Shown piece after piece: positions 1 to 10,565 of a DNA stretch of 64,000 bases (positions are counted from its first letter, which is position 1; each line of letters starts with the position of its first letter). A model generated the notes under the pieces. It saw only the letters and a program-made list of their open reading frames with translations, had not been told where the DNA came from and did not search any database. The position numbers were made by a program, and so were the translations under genes. Source of the stretch: Azospirillaceae bacterium (GTDB lineage Bacteria; Pseudomonadota; Alphaproteobacteria; Azospirillales; Azospirillaceae); contig JARLIO010000034.1 in assembly GCA_031291675.1 (NCBI GenBank), positions 434,001 through 498,000 on the forward strand. Direction: 5' to 3'.

Positions 1-332
1 CGCAGACATAGCAACCTCCCAACCACCAGAAAAACGCGGAACAATGTCACCATTCCTTCCCAAGACAGGAACAAATGCCCGGGACATCGTCACCACAACA
101 ATCGATACATTTCGTATTATGCCGAACCAATTTTTGGCGTCAATTGCAACATTGTCACCATTACAATATCAACGATGGCGCCGTTTCCGGCCTGATCGCC
201 GTCAATCCCACCGTTTCGATCGCGTGGATGCGGCACGATGCCGGGATCACATTGATCATATTGTTCTAGAACATCTCGCCCCGGATTGCTAAAATGACCG
301 CTTGATTGTTCACATGGAATGTCCTGTTCACG
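1..332. other. non-coding region upstream of the MocR-type regulator
   Basis: No convincing gene is seen. Short open frames on both strands lack recognisable domains and overlap each other. The stretch is clearly more AT-rich than the genes that follow, particularly around 110-170 and 250-310, as expected of a promoter region. MocR-family regulators usually control a divergent neighbour, so a target gene may lie to the left of the window. No specific operator could be identified. Confidence 0.4.
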
Positions 333-1727
333 ATGACAGATTGGCTGCCCGATATCGTCGCCCGTCCGGGATCCCGGTATCAGGCGATTGCCGACGCCCT
401 GGCCGAGGACGTCAACGCGGGCCGGTTGGCGGCGGGAAGCCGCCTGCCGACTCACCGTGACCTGGCCTTCAAACTGAAGGTCACGGTCGGAACCGTGACA
501 CGCGCCTATGCCGAGGCCGAACGCCGTGGCCTGGTCGCTGGCGAGGTCGGGCGTGGTACCTATGTGCTGGGATCCGGCCAACCGCTGCGGGTCGAACCCT
601 GGCCCGAGGATACGCGCCAGACGACGATCAATCTCGCGGTGTGCCAGCCGCAGGTTCCCGGCGTCGCCGAAGCCCTGGCCGCCGAGATGGCCAATCTGGC
701 GACGACCTCAGCCACGACGATTGAGGAGTGGCTGGGCTATCCGCTCCACAGCGGACTCCCCACTCACCGCGCGATCGGGGCACGATGGCTGCAACGCCAC
801 GGGATCGATGCCAAACCGGAGTCGGTGCTGTTGATCGGCGGCGCCCAGGCCGGCATGGCGGTCGCCTTCGCCGCCCTGACCCGTCCGGGGGATCTGGTTC
901 TGACCGAATGCCTGACCTATTTTGGCATGAAGTCGGTCGCCGCCAGCCTCGGCCTCAAGCTTGAGGGCGTCGCGATTGATGATCACGGCCTGATCCCCGA
1001 CGCGTTCGACGCCGCCTGCCGCCAGGGGGCACGCGCCCTTTATACCGTTCCGACCCTGCAAAATCCGACCGCGACGATCCAGCCGGCGGAACGGCGGGCC
1101 GAAATTGTCGCCATTGCCCGCCGCTACGGCGTCGCCATTGTCGAAGACGATGTCTTCGGCTTTCTGGTGGAAAACCAGCCGCCACCCCTGCAAACCCTGG
1201 CCCCGGATCTGGTCATCCTGTTGCGCAGCCTGTCGAAATCCGTCGCTGCCGGCCTGCGGATCGGTCACCTGGTCGCGCCGCCGCGCCTGGTGCCGCGGCT
1301 GGAGGCGCAGATCCGGGCGCTGTATTACGGCGTCCCGCAACTGATGGCGGAAATTGCGAGTCGCTGGATCGACAACGGCAAAGCCGACACCTTCGCTGAC
1401 GTGCAGCGCGGGGTTGCCGCCGGCCGCATGGCCCTGGCGAAACGGATCCTGGCACCGTTTGATGTCGCCGCGACCCCGACGACCAGCCTGCACCTGTGGC
1501 TGAAACTGCCCGACCCCTGGCGCCGCGAAGCCTTCGTCGAGGAGGCGCGGATCCACGGTGTGGCCGTGACCGGCGCCGATGCTTTCGCCGTCGGTCGCAT
1601 CAATGCCCCCCATGCGGTTCGCCTGGGCCTGTGCATGCCGCGAAACGATGCCGAACTGATCCGCGGACTGTCGACGCTGGTCGATGTTCTCAACGGCCCG
1701 GCGATGGCGGGCCCATCGCTGGTTTGA
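333..1727 (+). CDS. MocR/PdxR-family transcriptional regulator, GntR HTH plus aminotransferase domain
   Basis: This 464-aa protein has the MocR architecture. An N-terminal GntR-type winged helix (about residues 5-70, with the typical SRLPTHRDLA and TVGTVTRAYAEAE segments) is followed by a fold-type I aminotransferase domain that normally binds PLP. The PLP-lysine candidate is K302 in SLSKSVAAGLRIG, and an NPT segment (LQNPTATIQP) and a VEDDVF segment match the family. Such proteins sense PLP or an amino-acid adduct and regulate vitamin B6 or amino-acid metabolism genes; the target here is unknown. ATG at 333 was preferred over an in-frame TTG at 306 because it directly precedes the conserved WLPDI segment. 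The Shine-Dalgarno sequence is weak. The gene stands alone and is followed by a probable sRNA. Confidence 0.88.
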   Translation: MTDWLPDIVARPGSRYQAIADALAEDVNAGRLAAGSRLPTHRDLAFKLKVTVGTVTRAYAEAERRGLVAGEVGRGTYVLGSGQPLRVEPWPEDTRQTTINLAVCQPQVPGVAEALAAEMANLATTSATTIEEWLGYPLHSGLPTHRAIGARWLQRHGIDAKPESVLLIGGAQAGMAVAFAALTRPGDLVLTECLTYFGMKSVAASLGLKLEGVAIDDHGLIPDAFDAACRQGARALYTVPTLQNPTATIQPAERRAEIVAIARRYGVAIVEDDVFGFLVENQPPPLQTLAPDLVILLRSLSKSVAAGLRIGHLVAPPRLVPRLEAQIRALYYGVPQLMAEIASRWIDNGKADTFADVQRGVAAGRMALAKRILAPFDVAATPTTSLHLWLKLPDPWRREAFVEEARIHGVAVTGADAFAVGRINAPHAVRLGLCMPRNDAELIRGLSTLVDVLNGPAMAGPSLV

Positions 1728-1842
1728 CACCGGCCCGCGACCGCCACCGCGGTCCGCATGGTATTACCATTTATGCGTTGGACGCAGGGGTGCCACGCTG
1801 GACCACCGGTTCTGCCGCAACCGATTTTGCCGTACATTCCCT

Positions 1843-1912
1843 CTTGTGATCGCGCGCTTCAGGGCGTGCGTTTCCTCCCTGAACTTAGGCCGCCCTTGAG
1901 GCGGCCTTTTTT
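1843..1912 (+). ncRNA. SuhB/MmgR (alpha-r8)-like small RNA
   Basis: The gap between the MocR-type gene and thiD holds a compact sRNA signature. Hairpin one is CGCGCGC (1851-1857) pairing with GCGTGCG (1864-1870). An unpaired TTTCCTCCCT follows at 1871-1880, then GAACTT, then a strong Rho-independent terminator at 1887-1912. The alphaproteobacterial SuhB/MmgR family, as I recall it, has this order: hairpin, single-stranded UUUCCUCCCU and terminator. In Sinorhizobium MmgR limits polyhydroxybutyrate granule build-up. The CCUCC core is complementary to Shine-Dalgarno sequences, which fits translational repression in trans. A possible -10 (TACATT, 1833-1838) puts the start near 1843-1845; the 5' end is inferred. 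Confidence 0.7.
1887..1912 (+). terminator. Rho-independent terminator of the sRNA
   Basis: AGGCCGCC (1887-1894) and GGCGGCCT (1900-1907) form a perfect 8-bp stem around a 5-nt loop, followed by a T run to 1912. It ends transcription of the small RNA and possibly read-through from the regulator gene. thiD converges from the other side. Confidence 0.85.
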
Positions 1913-1936
1913 CGTTCCGGGCCATCGGCGCCGGGT

Positions 1937-2767
1937 TCAGCGGAATGAGGTCACGGTGTGGCCGTGATTCAGCGGGCCGTGACCATGGCCCAAGCCGGGC
2001 GCCGTGCGGATCGCCTCCTGCACGTAGCGTCGGCCGCGGTCGACCGCGTCACGCAAGCTCAATCCCTGGGCCAGGCCCGTCGCCACCGCCGAGGCCAGGG
2101 TGCAACCGGTTCCATGGGTATGGACCGACAGGAACCGCGGCGACTCGAATTGTACGGTCCCGGCCGCGGTGACCAGCAGGTCGGTGACGATATCACCCGA
2201 CAGATGCCCGCCTTTCAGCAAGACCGCCTGCGATCCCAGCGCCAGCAGCGTATCGGCGGCCCGGTGCATATCATCGACGGTTTCGATGGTCCGGTGCGTC
2301 AACAACGCGGCCTCAGGCAAATTGGGGGTGATCACGGCGGCGCGCGGGATCAGGCAGGAGGTCAGACATCCGATTGCCGCCGGATCCAGCAACGGGCTGC
2401 CGCCTTTGGCGACCATGACCGGATCCAGCACGACCGGGATCGTGAGCGCCGACGGTGCCAGCAGAACCGCCAGAGCCTCGATCACGTCGATCTGGTTGAC
2501 CATGCCGATCTTGATCGAATCGGCACCGATATCGTCAAGCACCACGCGGGCCTGATGCACCACAAACGCCGCGGGAACCGCCATCACCCCATGGACACCC
2601 AGGGTGTCCTGTGCGGTCAAGGCGGTGATCGCCGTCGCCGCGTAACCGCCCAGAGCGATCACGGTCTTGATGTCGGCCTGGATCCCGGCCCCACCACCGG
2701 AATCCGAACCGGCGATGATCAGAACGCGGCCGATCCCGGCACGAACGCCAGTCTCCGCGCCGCTCAT
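1937..2767 (-). CDS. thiD: hydroxymethylpyrimidine/phosphomethylpyrimidine kinase
   Basis: ThiD phosphorylates HMP and then HMP-phosphate to give HMP-pyrophosphate, one of the two substrates of thiamine phosphate synthase. The 276-aa length is normal. The N-terminus carries [18 protein letters not shown], the pyrimidine-binding ribokinase-fold motif, and the C-terminal region has [14 protein letters not shown], the anion hole with the catalytic cysteine. The ATG overlaps the glmM stop by 4 nt, so the two are translationally coupled. No TPP riboswitch was recognised upstream. The partner enzyme thiE lies elsewhere in the window at 24862-25542. Confidence 0.95.
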   Translation of the reverse strand: MSGAETGVRAGIGRVLIIAGSDSGGGAGIQADIKTVIALGGYAATAITALTAQDTLGVHGVMAVPAAFVVHQARVVLDDIGADSIKIGMVNQIDVIEALAVLLAPSALTIPVVLDPVMVAKGGSPLLDPAAIGCLTSCLIPRAAVITPNLPEAALLTHRTIETVDDMHRAADTLLALGSQAVLLKGGHLSGDIVTDLLVTAAGTVQFESPRFLSVHTHGTGCTLASAVATGLAQGLSLRDAVDRGRRYVQEAIRTAPGLGHGHGPLNHGHTVTSFR

Positions 2768-4131
2768 GACGTGGCGATCCGCGAGACCCCGGCGACGCCC
2801 TCAATCGCAGCGACAATATCGCCGACGACCTGCCCGACCAGGCCCTGGTCATTGCCTTCGGCCATCACGCGGATCAGCGGTTCGGTTCCCGATTTGCGAA
2901 TCAGGAGCCGACCCTCGCGGCCCAGCCGGTCTTCGCCGTCCCGGATCGCCGACTTGACTTGCGGTGATTCCAGCGGTTGACCGCCGCCGAAGCGGACATT
3001 GCGCAGCAACTGGGGCAGCGGTTCAAACACGCGCAGGGTTTCGCTGGCCGGCCGCCCCGTCTGCTGCACCACGGCCAGCACCTGCAGCGCAGCGATCAGA
3101 CCGTCGCCGGTCGTCGAATAGTCGCTGAGGACGATATGCCCCGATTGCTCGCCCCCCACATTGAAACCATGTTCGCGCATATGCTCGACGACATAGCGGT
3201 CACCGACCGGCGTCCGGGCCAGCACCAATCCCCGACTGGTCAGGAAATGCTCCAGACCCAGGTTCGACATCACCGTGGCGACAACCCCGCCGCCGCGCAG
3301 CTTTTGTGATTCGGCCCAGGACCGGGCGACCAGCGCCATCACCTGGTCGCCATCGATCTGCTGGCCCCGTTCGTCGACAACAATCAGCCGATCCGCATCA
3401 CCATCGAGGGCCAGGCCGAAATCCGCCCCCTCGGCAACCGTTCGCGCCTGCAACAAGGCTGGCGCGGTCGCACCACATTCCCGATTGATGTTCTGCCCGT
3501 CGGGCTGAACGCCGATCGCCACGACCTCCGCCCCCAACTCATAGAGCACCTTGGGGGCAACCTTGTAGGCGGCGCCATGGGCGCAATCGACGACGATCTT
3601 CAGACCGTCAAGGCGCAAGCCCCGCGGGAAGGTATTCTTGACATATTCGATGTAGCGCCCGCTGGCATCGTCCAGGCGGCTGGCGCGGCCGACGCGCGAT
3701 GGCGCCGCCAGATCACTGCTGAAAGGCAATGCAAGCCGGGCTTCGATCTCGGCTTCAACCGAATCCGACAATTTGTAGCCGTCCGGCCCGAACAATTTGA
3801 TACCGTTGTCCTGATACGGATTGTGCGAGGCCGAAATCACCACCCCGACATCGGCCCGCAGGCTGCGGGTCAGCATCGCGACCGCGGGCGTCGGCAACGG
3901 CCCGACCAGGATCACGTCCATCCCCATCGAGATGAACCCCGTGGTCAAAGCCGGTTCCAGCATGTATCCCGACAGCCGCGTGTCCTTGCCGATCACGGCC
4001 AGATGCCGATGGTCACCCCGCCGGAATTGAAGCGCCGTCGCCATCGCGACCCGTAATACCGTCTCGGCTGTCATCGGCTCGATATTCGCGGTACCGCGGA
4101 TGCCGTCGGTGCCGAACAGTTTTCGGTTCAT
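2764..4131 (-). CDS. glmM: phosphoglucosamine mutase
   Basis: GlmM converts glucosamine-6-phosphate to glucosamine-1-phosphate on the way to UDP-GlcNAc, needed for peptidoglycan and LPS. The protein is 455 aa, normal for the family. It opens with [10 protein letters not shown]. The phosphoserine is S102 in ISASHNP, and the Mg-binding loop is D243-G-D245-A-D247. The C-terminal phosphate-binding segment [15 protein letters not shown] is intact. The folP-glmM-thiD order on this strand resembles the common folP-glmM pair of proteobacteria. Confidence 0.97.
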   Translation of the reverse strand: MNRKLFGTDGIRGTANIEPMTAETVLRVAMATALQFRRGDHRHLAVIGKDTRLSGYMLEPALTTGFISMGMDVILVGPLPTPAVAMLTRSLRADVGVVISASHNPYQDNGIKLFGPDGYKLSDSVEAEIEARLALPFSSDLAAPSRVGRASRLDDASGRYIEYVKNTFPRGLRLDGLKIVVDCAHGAAYKVAPKVLYELGAEVVAIGVQPDGQNINRECGATAPALLQARTVAEGADFGLALDGDADRLIVVDERGQQIDGDQVMALVARSWAESQKLRGGGVVATVMSNLGLEHFLTSRGLVLARTPVGDRYVVEHMREHGFNVGGEQSGHIVLSDYSTTGDGLIAALQVLAVVQQTGRPASETLRVFEPLPQLLRNVRFGGGQPLESPQVKSAIRDGEDRLGREGRLLIRKSGTEPLIRVMAEGNDQGLVGQVVGDIVAAIEGVAGVSRIATS

Positions 4132-4363
4132 CTCATGCCCTCAGTTCTGGACCCGGTCGTTATCGGTACCCGAACAATGCCGCGATCATCACGTCCCCGA
4201 TCATTCCGTCGGGAACCGGACGGGCCACTGCGACGGGACTCTGTTCGGGGCTCCGACGAGCCAGGGTCTTTCCCGTCCGTTCATAGCAATCGCTTGCCAC
4301 CCCTGCCAACGTCACAATTTGACATAATTGCGTCGGCGATCCTTCAGGGACCGGATTTTGCGT

Positions 4364-5482
4364 TTAAACGCTGGCTTCGACCCCTGCGGGCCGCGGCGAC
4401 GGCGATTGCCGGTTGATCGCCAGCCAGATCGCGCGAGCCTGCGCGGTCGCGGCGACATCATGGACCCGCAGGATCTGGGCCCCCTGATCCCAGGCGGCGA
4501 TGCCACCGGCCAGGGATCCCGCCAGTCGCTGGTCGGCCGGCTCGTCACGGCTGAGCAGGCCGATGAACCGCTTGCGCGACAGACCGACCAGCACGGCGAC
4601 CCCGAGACCGTGAAACAACGTCAGTTGGGTCAGGATTTCGATATTGTGCTGCGCGGTCTTGCCAAAGCCGATCCCGGGATCGACGACAAGAGCGGCCGGT
4701 GCAATTCCGGCCGCCACAGCCGCATCGACCCGGTCGGCGAGTTCGTCATAGACATCAAGAGCGGCATCATCATAGCGCGGCGCCCGCTGCATGGTCTGCG
4801 GTTCGCCCCGCATATGCATCAGCACCACCGGCGCGCCAGCCGCAGCCACGACGGCGCCACTGTCGGGATCACCGCTCAATCCCGTGACGTCATTGATGAT
4901 GTCGGCACCCGCATCCAGGGCCGCTCGCATCACCGCCGCGTGGCGGGTGTCGATCGACACCCGGACCTTGCCCGCGAAATGGCGTACCACCGGCAAGATC
5001 CGCGCGATCTCCTCCGCAACCGGAACCTCGGCGGCCCCGGGACGCGTCGACTCGCCACCGATATCGAGGATCTCGGCCCCCTGGGCCCACAACGCCTCGC
5101 CATGGGCAATCGCGCGATCCGGATCCCGATAGCAGCCGCCGTCGGAGAAGCTGTCCGGCGTGCAATTGACGATCCCCATGATCCGCGGCCGGTCGAAGTC
5201 AATCCCGGCAAAATCCGGCCGCGGCATCGTCAACCGGCTCATGATTGCCTGGACCCGCTCGGCGATCGCCGGCCCCCGCTCCCGCGCCCAGGCCCGGATC
5301 TCCGGGATCGACGCAATCGCGCGATGAACCTGCCCCTGATCGCGGATGATCACCTCGGCCTGGGTGAAGGCGCGGTCGCTACCGGCCAGAGACAACGCGC
5401 GATCTTGTCGCAGCTGATCCCGGGCGACAGCACCCGCCACCAACGCGACGGGGCGCAGATAAAGGCGTCCGGACGACGACAA
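4364..5482 (-). CDS. folP: dihydropteroate synthase
   Basis: FolP joins 6-hydroxymethyl-7,8-dihydropterin pyrophosphate to p-aminobenzoate to form dihydropteroate in folate synthesis, and is the sulfonamide target. Diagnostic motifs are MGIVNCTPDSFSDGG, DIGGESTRPGA, INDVTG, DPGIGFGKT and VGLSRKRFIG. About 115 residues precede the barrel, including a YLRP...LAGSDRAFTQAEV segment that I regard as typical of alphaproteobacteria. The start is uncertain. An ATG at 5575 would place a perfect 14-bp palindrome and a likely ftsH terminator inside the coding sequence. The in-frame TTG at 5482, just past the terminator and just before RLYLRP, was therefore chosen, giving 372 aa. Confidence 0.9.
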   Translation of the reverse strand: MSSSGRLYLRPVALVAGAVARDQLRQDRALSLAGSDRAFTQAEVIIRDQGQVHRAIASIPEIRAWARERGPAIAERVQAIMSRLTMPRPDFAGIDFDRPRIMGIVNCTPDSFSDGGCYRDPDRAIAHGEALWAQGAEILDIGGESTRPGAAEVPVAEEIARILPVVRHFAGKVRVSIDTRHAAVMRAALDAGADIINDVTGLSGDPDSGAVVAAAGAPVVLMHMRGEPQTMQRAPRYDDAALDVYDELADRVDAAVAAGIAPAALVVDPGIGFGKTAQHNIEILTQLTLFHGLGVAVLVGLSRKRFIGLLSRDEPADQRLAGSLAGGIAAWDQGAQILRVHDVAATAQARAIWLAINRQSPSPRPAGVEASV

Positions 5483-5492
5483 CGCTGTTACG

Positions 5493-5517
5493 AAAAAGCC
5501 CCGGAGCGACCCGGGGC
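5493..5517 (-). terminator. Rho-independent terminator downstream of ftsH
   Basis: Read on the minus strand, a GCCCCGG/CCGGGGC stem (5511-5517 with 5498-5504) is followed by TTTTT at 5497-5493. It lies about 65 nt beyond the ftsH stop codon at 5581 and directly before the conserved part of folP, so it probably ends the ftsH transcript. Confidence 0.6.
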
Positions 5518-5520
5518 CCG

Positions 5521-5554
5521 GGCCCGGGCTCTGGATCGTGCCAGAGCCCGGGCC
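5521..5554. repeat. perfect 14-bp GC-rich palindrome between ftsH and folP
   Basis: GGCCCGGGCTCTGG (5521-5534) and CCAGAGCCCGGGCC (5541-5554) are exact inverted repeats around a 6-nt spacer. The palindrome abuts the probable ftsH terminator. Similar CCCGGG-rich runs occur inside tilS (7925-7965) and upstream of the TIR gene (60092-60113), so it may belong to a loosely related GC-hairpin family. Confidence 0.7.
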
Positions 5555-5580
5555 ATACGCCGCTTCGATTGTCACCTTTG

Positions 5581-7518
<1,938 letters not shown>

Positions 7519-7622
7519 GGTACAGGCCTTTCGTCGAGCCGCGGTCCCGAAGCGCGAAGGCGCACCACGCACAGCCTTCGACATTGTAGCTCATCAGTAG
7601 CTTAGATAATGCCGGTTGGCAG

Positions 7623-9008
7623 TTAAACAACTACAAAGGCCGGACCGCTGATTGGTCGCGGCGGGCGGAAGCGGCAACGCGGCATCGTCACGCCCGCGCG
7701 ACAATAGCCCAAGCCCGGCACGGCGACCACGCCGGCGCCATCGCGCAGGGCCGGCAGCGTCGCGGCGACAACCGGCGGCGGCCCGTTTGCGCCGCCGACC
7801 ACGGTCCGCTGCCGCGCCTCCGTGGCGCCCAGCGCCCCGACCACGACCGCAGCCAAGCCGGCGTCCGACCAATCGGGCGGAATTTCCACCCACCAGCGGC
7901 GATCCCAAAGCAGCGCACGCGTCCCCCCGGGTTCGAGCCCGGGTTCGGGCCCTGGTTCAAACCCGGTTTTAAGATCGATCACCTGTGGCGGCGCCAAAGC
8001 CTCCGGTTCGCGACAAATCAGCCAGCGCCCGCGACGCCACAGGATACGGCACCCCGCCAGGGTCGCGCCCCCCGGCGGATCGGGAGCCAACAGCCGGTCA
8101 CACATCCCTTCCACCACCGACTCGCGCAGGGGATGAACCGGCGCTCCGATCGTCGTCACACAGCGCGCCAATGCCCGGCGCCGGATCTCGGGATCGGCGG
8201 CACGCCAGGGACCCGGATCGAGCCACAGATAGCCGTCGCCATGGGCTTCGACGCTGGCGGCCAGGAGGGCCGCCACCTGGCCGTCGAGAACCGCGCGGAC
8301 CCGGCCGGCGCGCCGCGCCGCCAAGACCAGGCTGTCGGCATCGAGGCCTTCGCGCGACAGCGCGGCGCTGACCGCGCGCAACCGGCCGCGGGCATGGCAC
8401 GATGAAGGATTTGACGGATCTTCGATCCAGTCCTGGCCCTGCGACCGGCAGGTCGCGACGAGGCGCTGATGCGGCACCGCCAGCAGCGGCCGCAGCAGCC
8501 GCCCCCAGGAGAGCTCCCGCATCGCCGGCATCGCCGCCAGCCCGTCAGGCCCGCTGCCCCGGGCCAGGCGCATCAACAGTGTCTCGGCCTGGTCGTCACG
8601 ATGATGGGCAAAGACGAGATGAAAAATACCCTGCACCCGACAGGCATCCGCCAACAGGCGATGGCGGGCCTCGCGGGCGCGGGCCTCGATCCGGGTTTCC
8701 GGTTTCGGCCCGCCCCAGGTCAAAACGCGATGCGCGATGCCCCGCGCCGCCAGCCAGACGCCCAATTGGCGACATTCCTGCCCCGACTCGGGGCGCAGCT
8801 GATGGTCGACCGTGAGCGCCAGCAGCGACCCCTGGCGGGCCGCCGTCCACCCGGCCAGCAGCAAGGTCAGCGCGAGACTGTCGGCCCCCCCGGACACCGC
8901 GACCGCGAGCCGCGGCGATGACTCGAACGGCCCCAACAGATCCATCGTCGCGGCGAATTCCGCGTCGCTGACCGGCCAGTTCTCCGCCGGGGTGGCAATC
9001 ACCGGCAC
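7623..9008 (-). CDS. tilS: tRNA(Ile)-lysidine synthase
   Basis: TilS attaches lysine to C34 of the CAU-anticodon tRNA-Ile so that it reads AUA. The PP-loop ATP-binding motif SGGADS sits in AVAVSGGADSLALTLLLAG near the N-terminus, followed by the usual TVDHQLRPES, FAHHRDDQAETLLMRLARGSG and LRPLL segments. The C-terminal part is divergent and contains a GFEPGPEPGLEPGG run, a proline-glycine insertion coded by CCCGGG repeats. The start is ambiguous. A GTG at 9062 would overlap cpoB by 50 nt, whereas GTG at 9008 or 9002 lies just after the cpoB stop; 9008 was used. The position between ftsH and the tol-pal genes is the conserved alphaproteobacterial arrangement. Confidence 0.92.
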   Translation of the reverse strand: MPVIATPAENWPVSDAEFAATMDLLGPFESSPRLAVAVSGGADSLALTLLLAGWTAARQGSLLALTVDHQLRPESGQECRQLGVWLAARGIAHRVLTWGGPKPETRIEARAREARHRLLADACRVQGIFHLVFAHHRDDQAETLLMRLARGSGPDGLAAMPAMRELSWGRLLRPLLAVPHQRLVATCRSQGQDWIEDPSNPSSCHARGRLRAVSAALSREGLDADSLVLAARRAGRVRAVLDGQVAALLAASVEAHGDGYLWLDPGPWRAADPEIRRRALARCVTTIGAPVHPLRESVVEGMCDRLLAPDPPGGATLAGCRILWRRGRWLICREPEALAPPQVIDLKTGFEPGPEPGLEPGGTRALLWDRRWWVEIPPDWSDAGLAAVVVGALGATEARQRTVVGGANGPPPVVAATLPALRDGAGVVAVPGLGYCRAGVTMPRCRFRPPRPISGPAFVVV

Positions 9009-9012
9009 CGGC

Positions 9013-9855
9013 TCAGGGACAGCTGAGCTTCGTGCGTTCGCTCTCGACGCGATGTTTGACACTGGCGGAAACGTCAGGATAGTCCTTGGTCAGCTGACGG
9101 TAAGCCGTACAAGCATCGCTCTTGTGATTGAGCGCCGCCAGCGCCATTCCCAGCTTCAAAAGACTGTCGGGGGCCTTGGGACCTTTTGGGAACTTCTTGT
9201 AGCTGTCGGCAAACGCGACCGCCGCTTCGGTGAATTTCTGCCGGACATAGTAGGTTTCGCCAAGCCAATATTGGGCGTTCGCCGCCAGGGCATCCTTGGG
9301 ATTCCGGGCGATGAACTGGGTCAACGCGACCTCCGCCTTGTCATAATCGGCCTGGCGCAACAGGGCGAAAGCGGCTTCATATTGTTGCTGGACGGTCCCG
9401 CCGGGCAGCGAATTTGCGGCGGCGCTTTTTTCCTTGCCGCGCGCCGGTGGCGCGGGTTTTTCAGACTGCAACGGCGTGCCGTCATCGGGAAGGCTGCTGG
9501 CGCCGAGATCGGCGGTGGCACCGCTGTTGACCGCTGGCGCCGCGGCCACGCCCTGGCCATTGACCTTGGCTTCCATCTGCGACAGGCGGAAATCGATATC
9601 GCTTTGCAGCTTGTCCAACCGCTCACGGAGCTGGTTGTTGGCATACAAAGCCTCTTCGTATTTGCCGGTCAGATCCTGCATCTGGCTTTGCAGTTCGCTG
9701 ATTCGGACCTCAAGATCGGCAGCAACGCCGCCAGGCATCGCGCCGTTGGTCTGCGCCAGCGCGGGCATCGCCGCCACAGAGCCCCCCAGCAGCAGGATGA
9801 CCGCGCCCAGTCGGGCCAGACGCGCGAAAACAACGGGATAGCAATGCTTGGTCAT
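9013..9855 (-). CDS. cpoB: cell division coordinator CpoB (YbgF), periplasmic TPR protein
   Basis: CpoB coordinates peptidoglycan synthesis with Tol-driven outer-membrane constriction during division. The 280-aa protein starts at the ATG at 9855 with MTKHCYPVV, then a hydrophobic signal sequence (LGAVILLLGGSVAAMPALA) with likely cleavage after ALA. A trimerising coiled coil follows (LEVRISELQSQMQDLTGKYEE and onward), then a low-complexity linker, then C-terminal tetratricopeptide repeats (YEAAFALLRQADYDKAEVAL, AQYWLGETYYVRQKFTEAA). A longer frame to 9963 adds residues before the signal peptide and was rejected. It is the last tol-pal gene before tilS. Confidence 0.93.
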   Translation of the reverse strand: MTKHCYPVVFARLARLGAVILLLGGSVAAMPALAQTNGAMPGGVAADLEVRISELQSQMQDLTGKYEEALYANNQLRERLDKLQSDIDFRLSQMEAKVNGQGVAAAPAVNSGATADLGASSLPDDGTPLQSEKPAPPARGKEKSAAANSLPGGTVQQQYEAAFALLRQADYDKAEVALTQFIARNPKDALAANAQYWLGETYYVRQKFTEAAVAFADSYKKFPKGPKAPDSLLKLGMALAALNHKSDACTAYRQLTKDYPDVSASVKHRVESERTKLSCP

Positions 9856-10070
9856 TTTGACGGATCCATGGGTAAACCGCGGCGGCGTGACTGTCGTCTG
9901 TTTACCGTTTGGGCTGAACGCCCACAAGGCCACGTCGCACCGTCGCGCGGCAACACGGCACAATTATGGCGTCCTGAAAGAGGCGACCGCCGGATATGGC
10001 AACGCCGCCGCTCCCGCTGGGGAGCGGCGGCGTTACACCACCGAAACAATCGTCACTGATCCCGAAGGGT

Positions 10071-10565
10071 TCAGTTGATGACGGTCACGCCACGGCGATT
10101 CTGGGCCCAGGCGGCTTCGTTCGAGCCGGCGACGGCCGGACGCTCTTTGCCGTAGCTGATCGTGGTCAGACGGCTGCCGTCGATACCACGGGCAACCAGA
10201 TAGTTCTTCACGGCGGAGGCGCGGCGTTCGCCGAGCGCCAAGTTGTATTCGCGCGTGCCGCGTTCGTCAGCATGACCTTCAACAGTGACGGTGACGCTGC
10301 GGTAGGTCTGCAGCCAGGTCGCCTGACGGTCGAGGGTGGCACGGGCCTCCGGGCTCAGATCAGACTTGTCGAAGCCGAAGAAGACGCGGTCGCCGACATT
10401 GACCTGGAAATCCTGAGCGGAACCAGGCGTGACACCGTTGGTCGTCGCCGCGCTGGTGGCGCTGGAATTGCCGGCCGAACCGGCGCTGCCTGTGTCGGCG
10501 GGCTTGGTTTCGCAAGCGGCGACCAGCATAACGGCAGCCATCAGGCTCAAAACTTTGAGATACAT
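10071..10565 (-). CDS. pal: peptidoglycan-associated lipoprotein Pal
   Basis: Pal is an outer-membrane lipoprotein that binds peptidoglycan and TolB and helps the outer membrane invaginate at division. The 164-aa precursor has a lipoprotein signal peptide with lipobox LVAAC near residue 18. A Ser/Ala/Thr-rich linker follows, then an OmpA-like domain with the peptidoglycan-binding segment VEGHADERGTREYNLALGERRA. An AGGGGG Shine-Dalgarno lies 8 nt before the ATG at 10565, which decides this start over 10622. Confidence 0.96.
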   Translation of the reverse strand: MYLKVLSLMAAVMLVAACETKPADTGSAGSAGNSSATSAATTNGVTPGSAQDFQVNVGDRVFFGFDKSDLSPEARATLDRQATWLQTYRSVTVTVEGHADERGTREYNLALGERRASAVKNYLVARGIDGSRLTTISYGKERPAVAGSNEAAWAQNRRGVTVIN

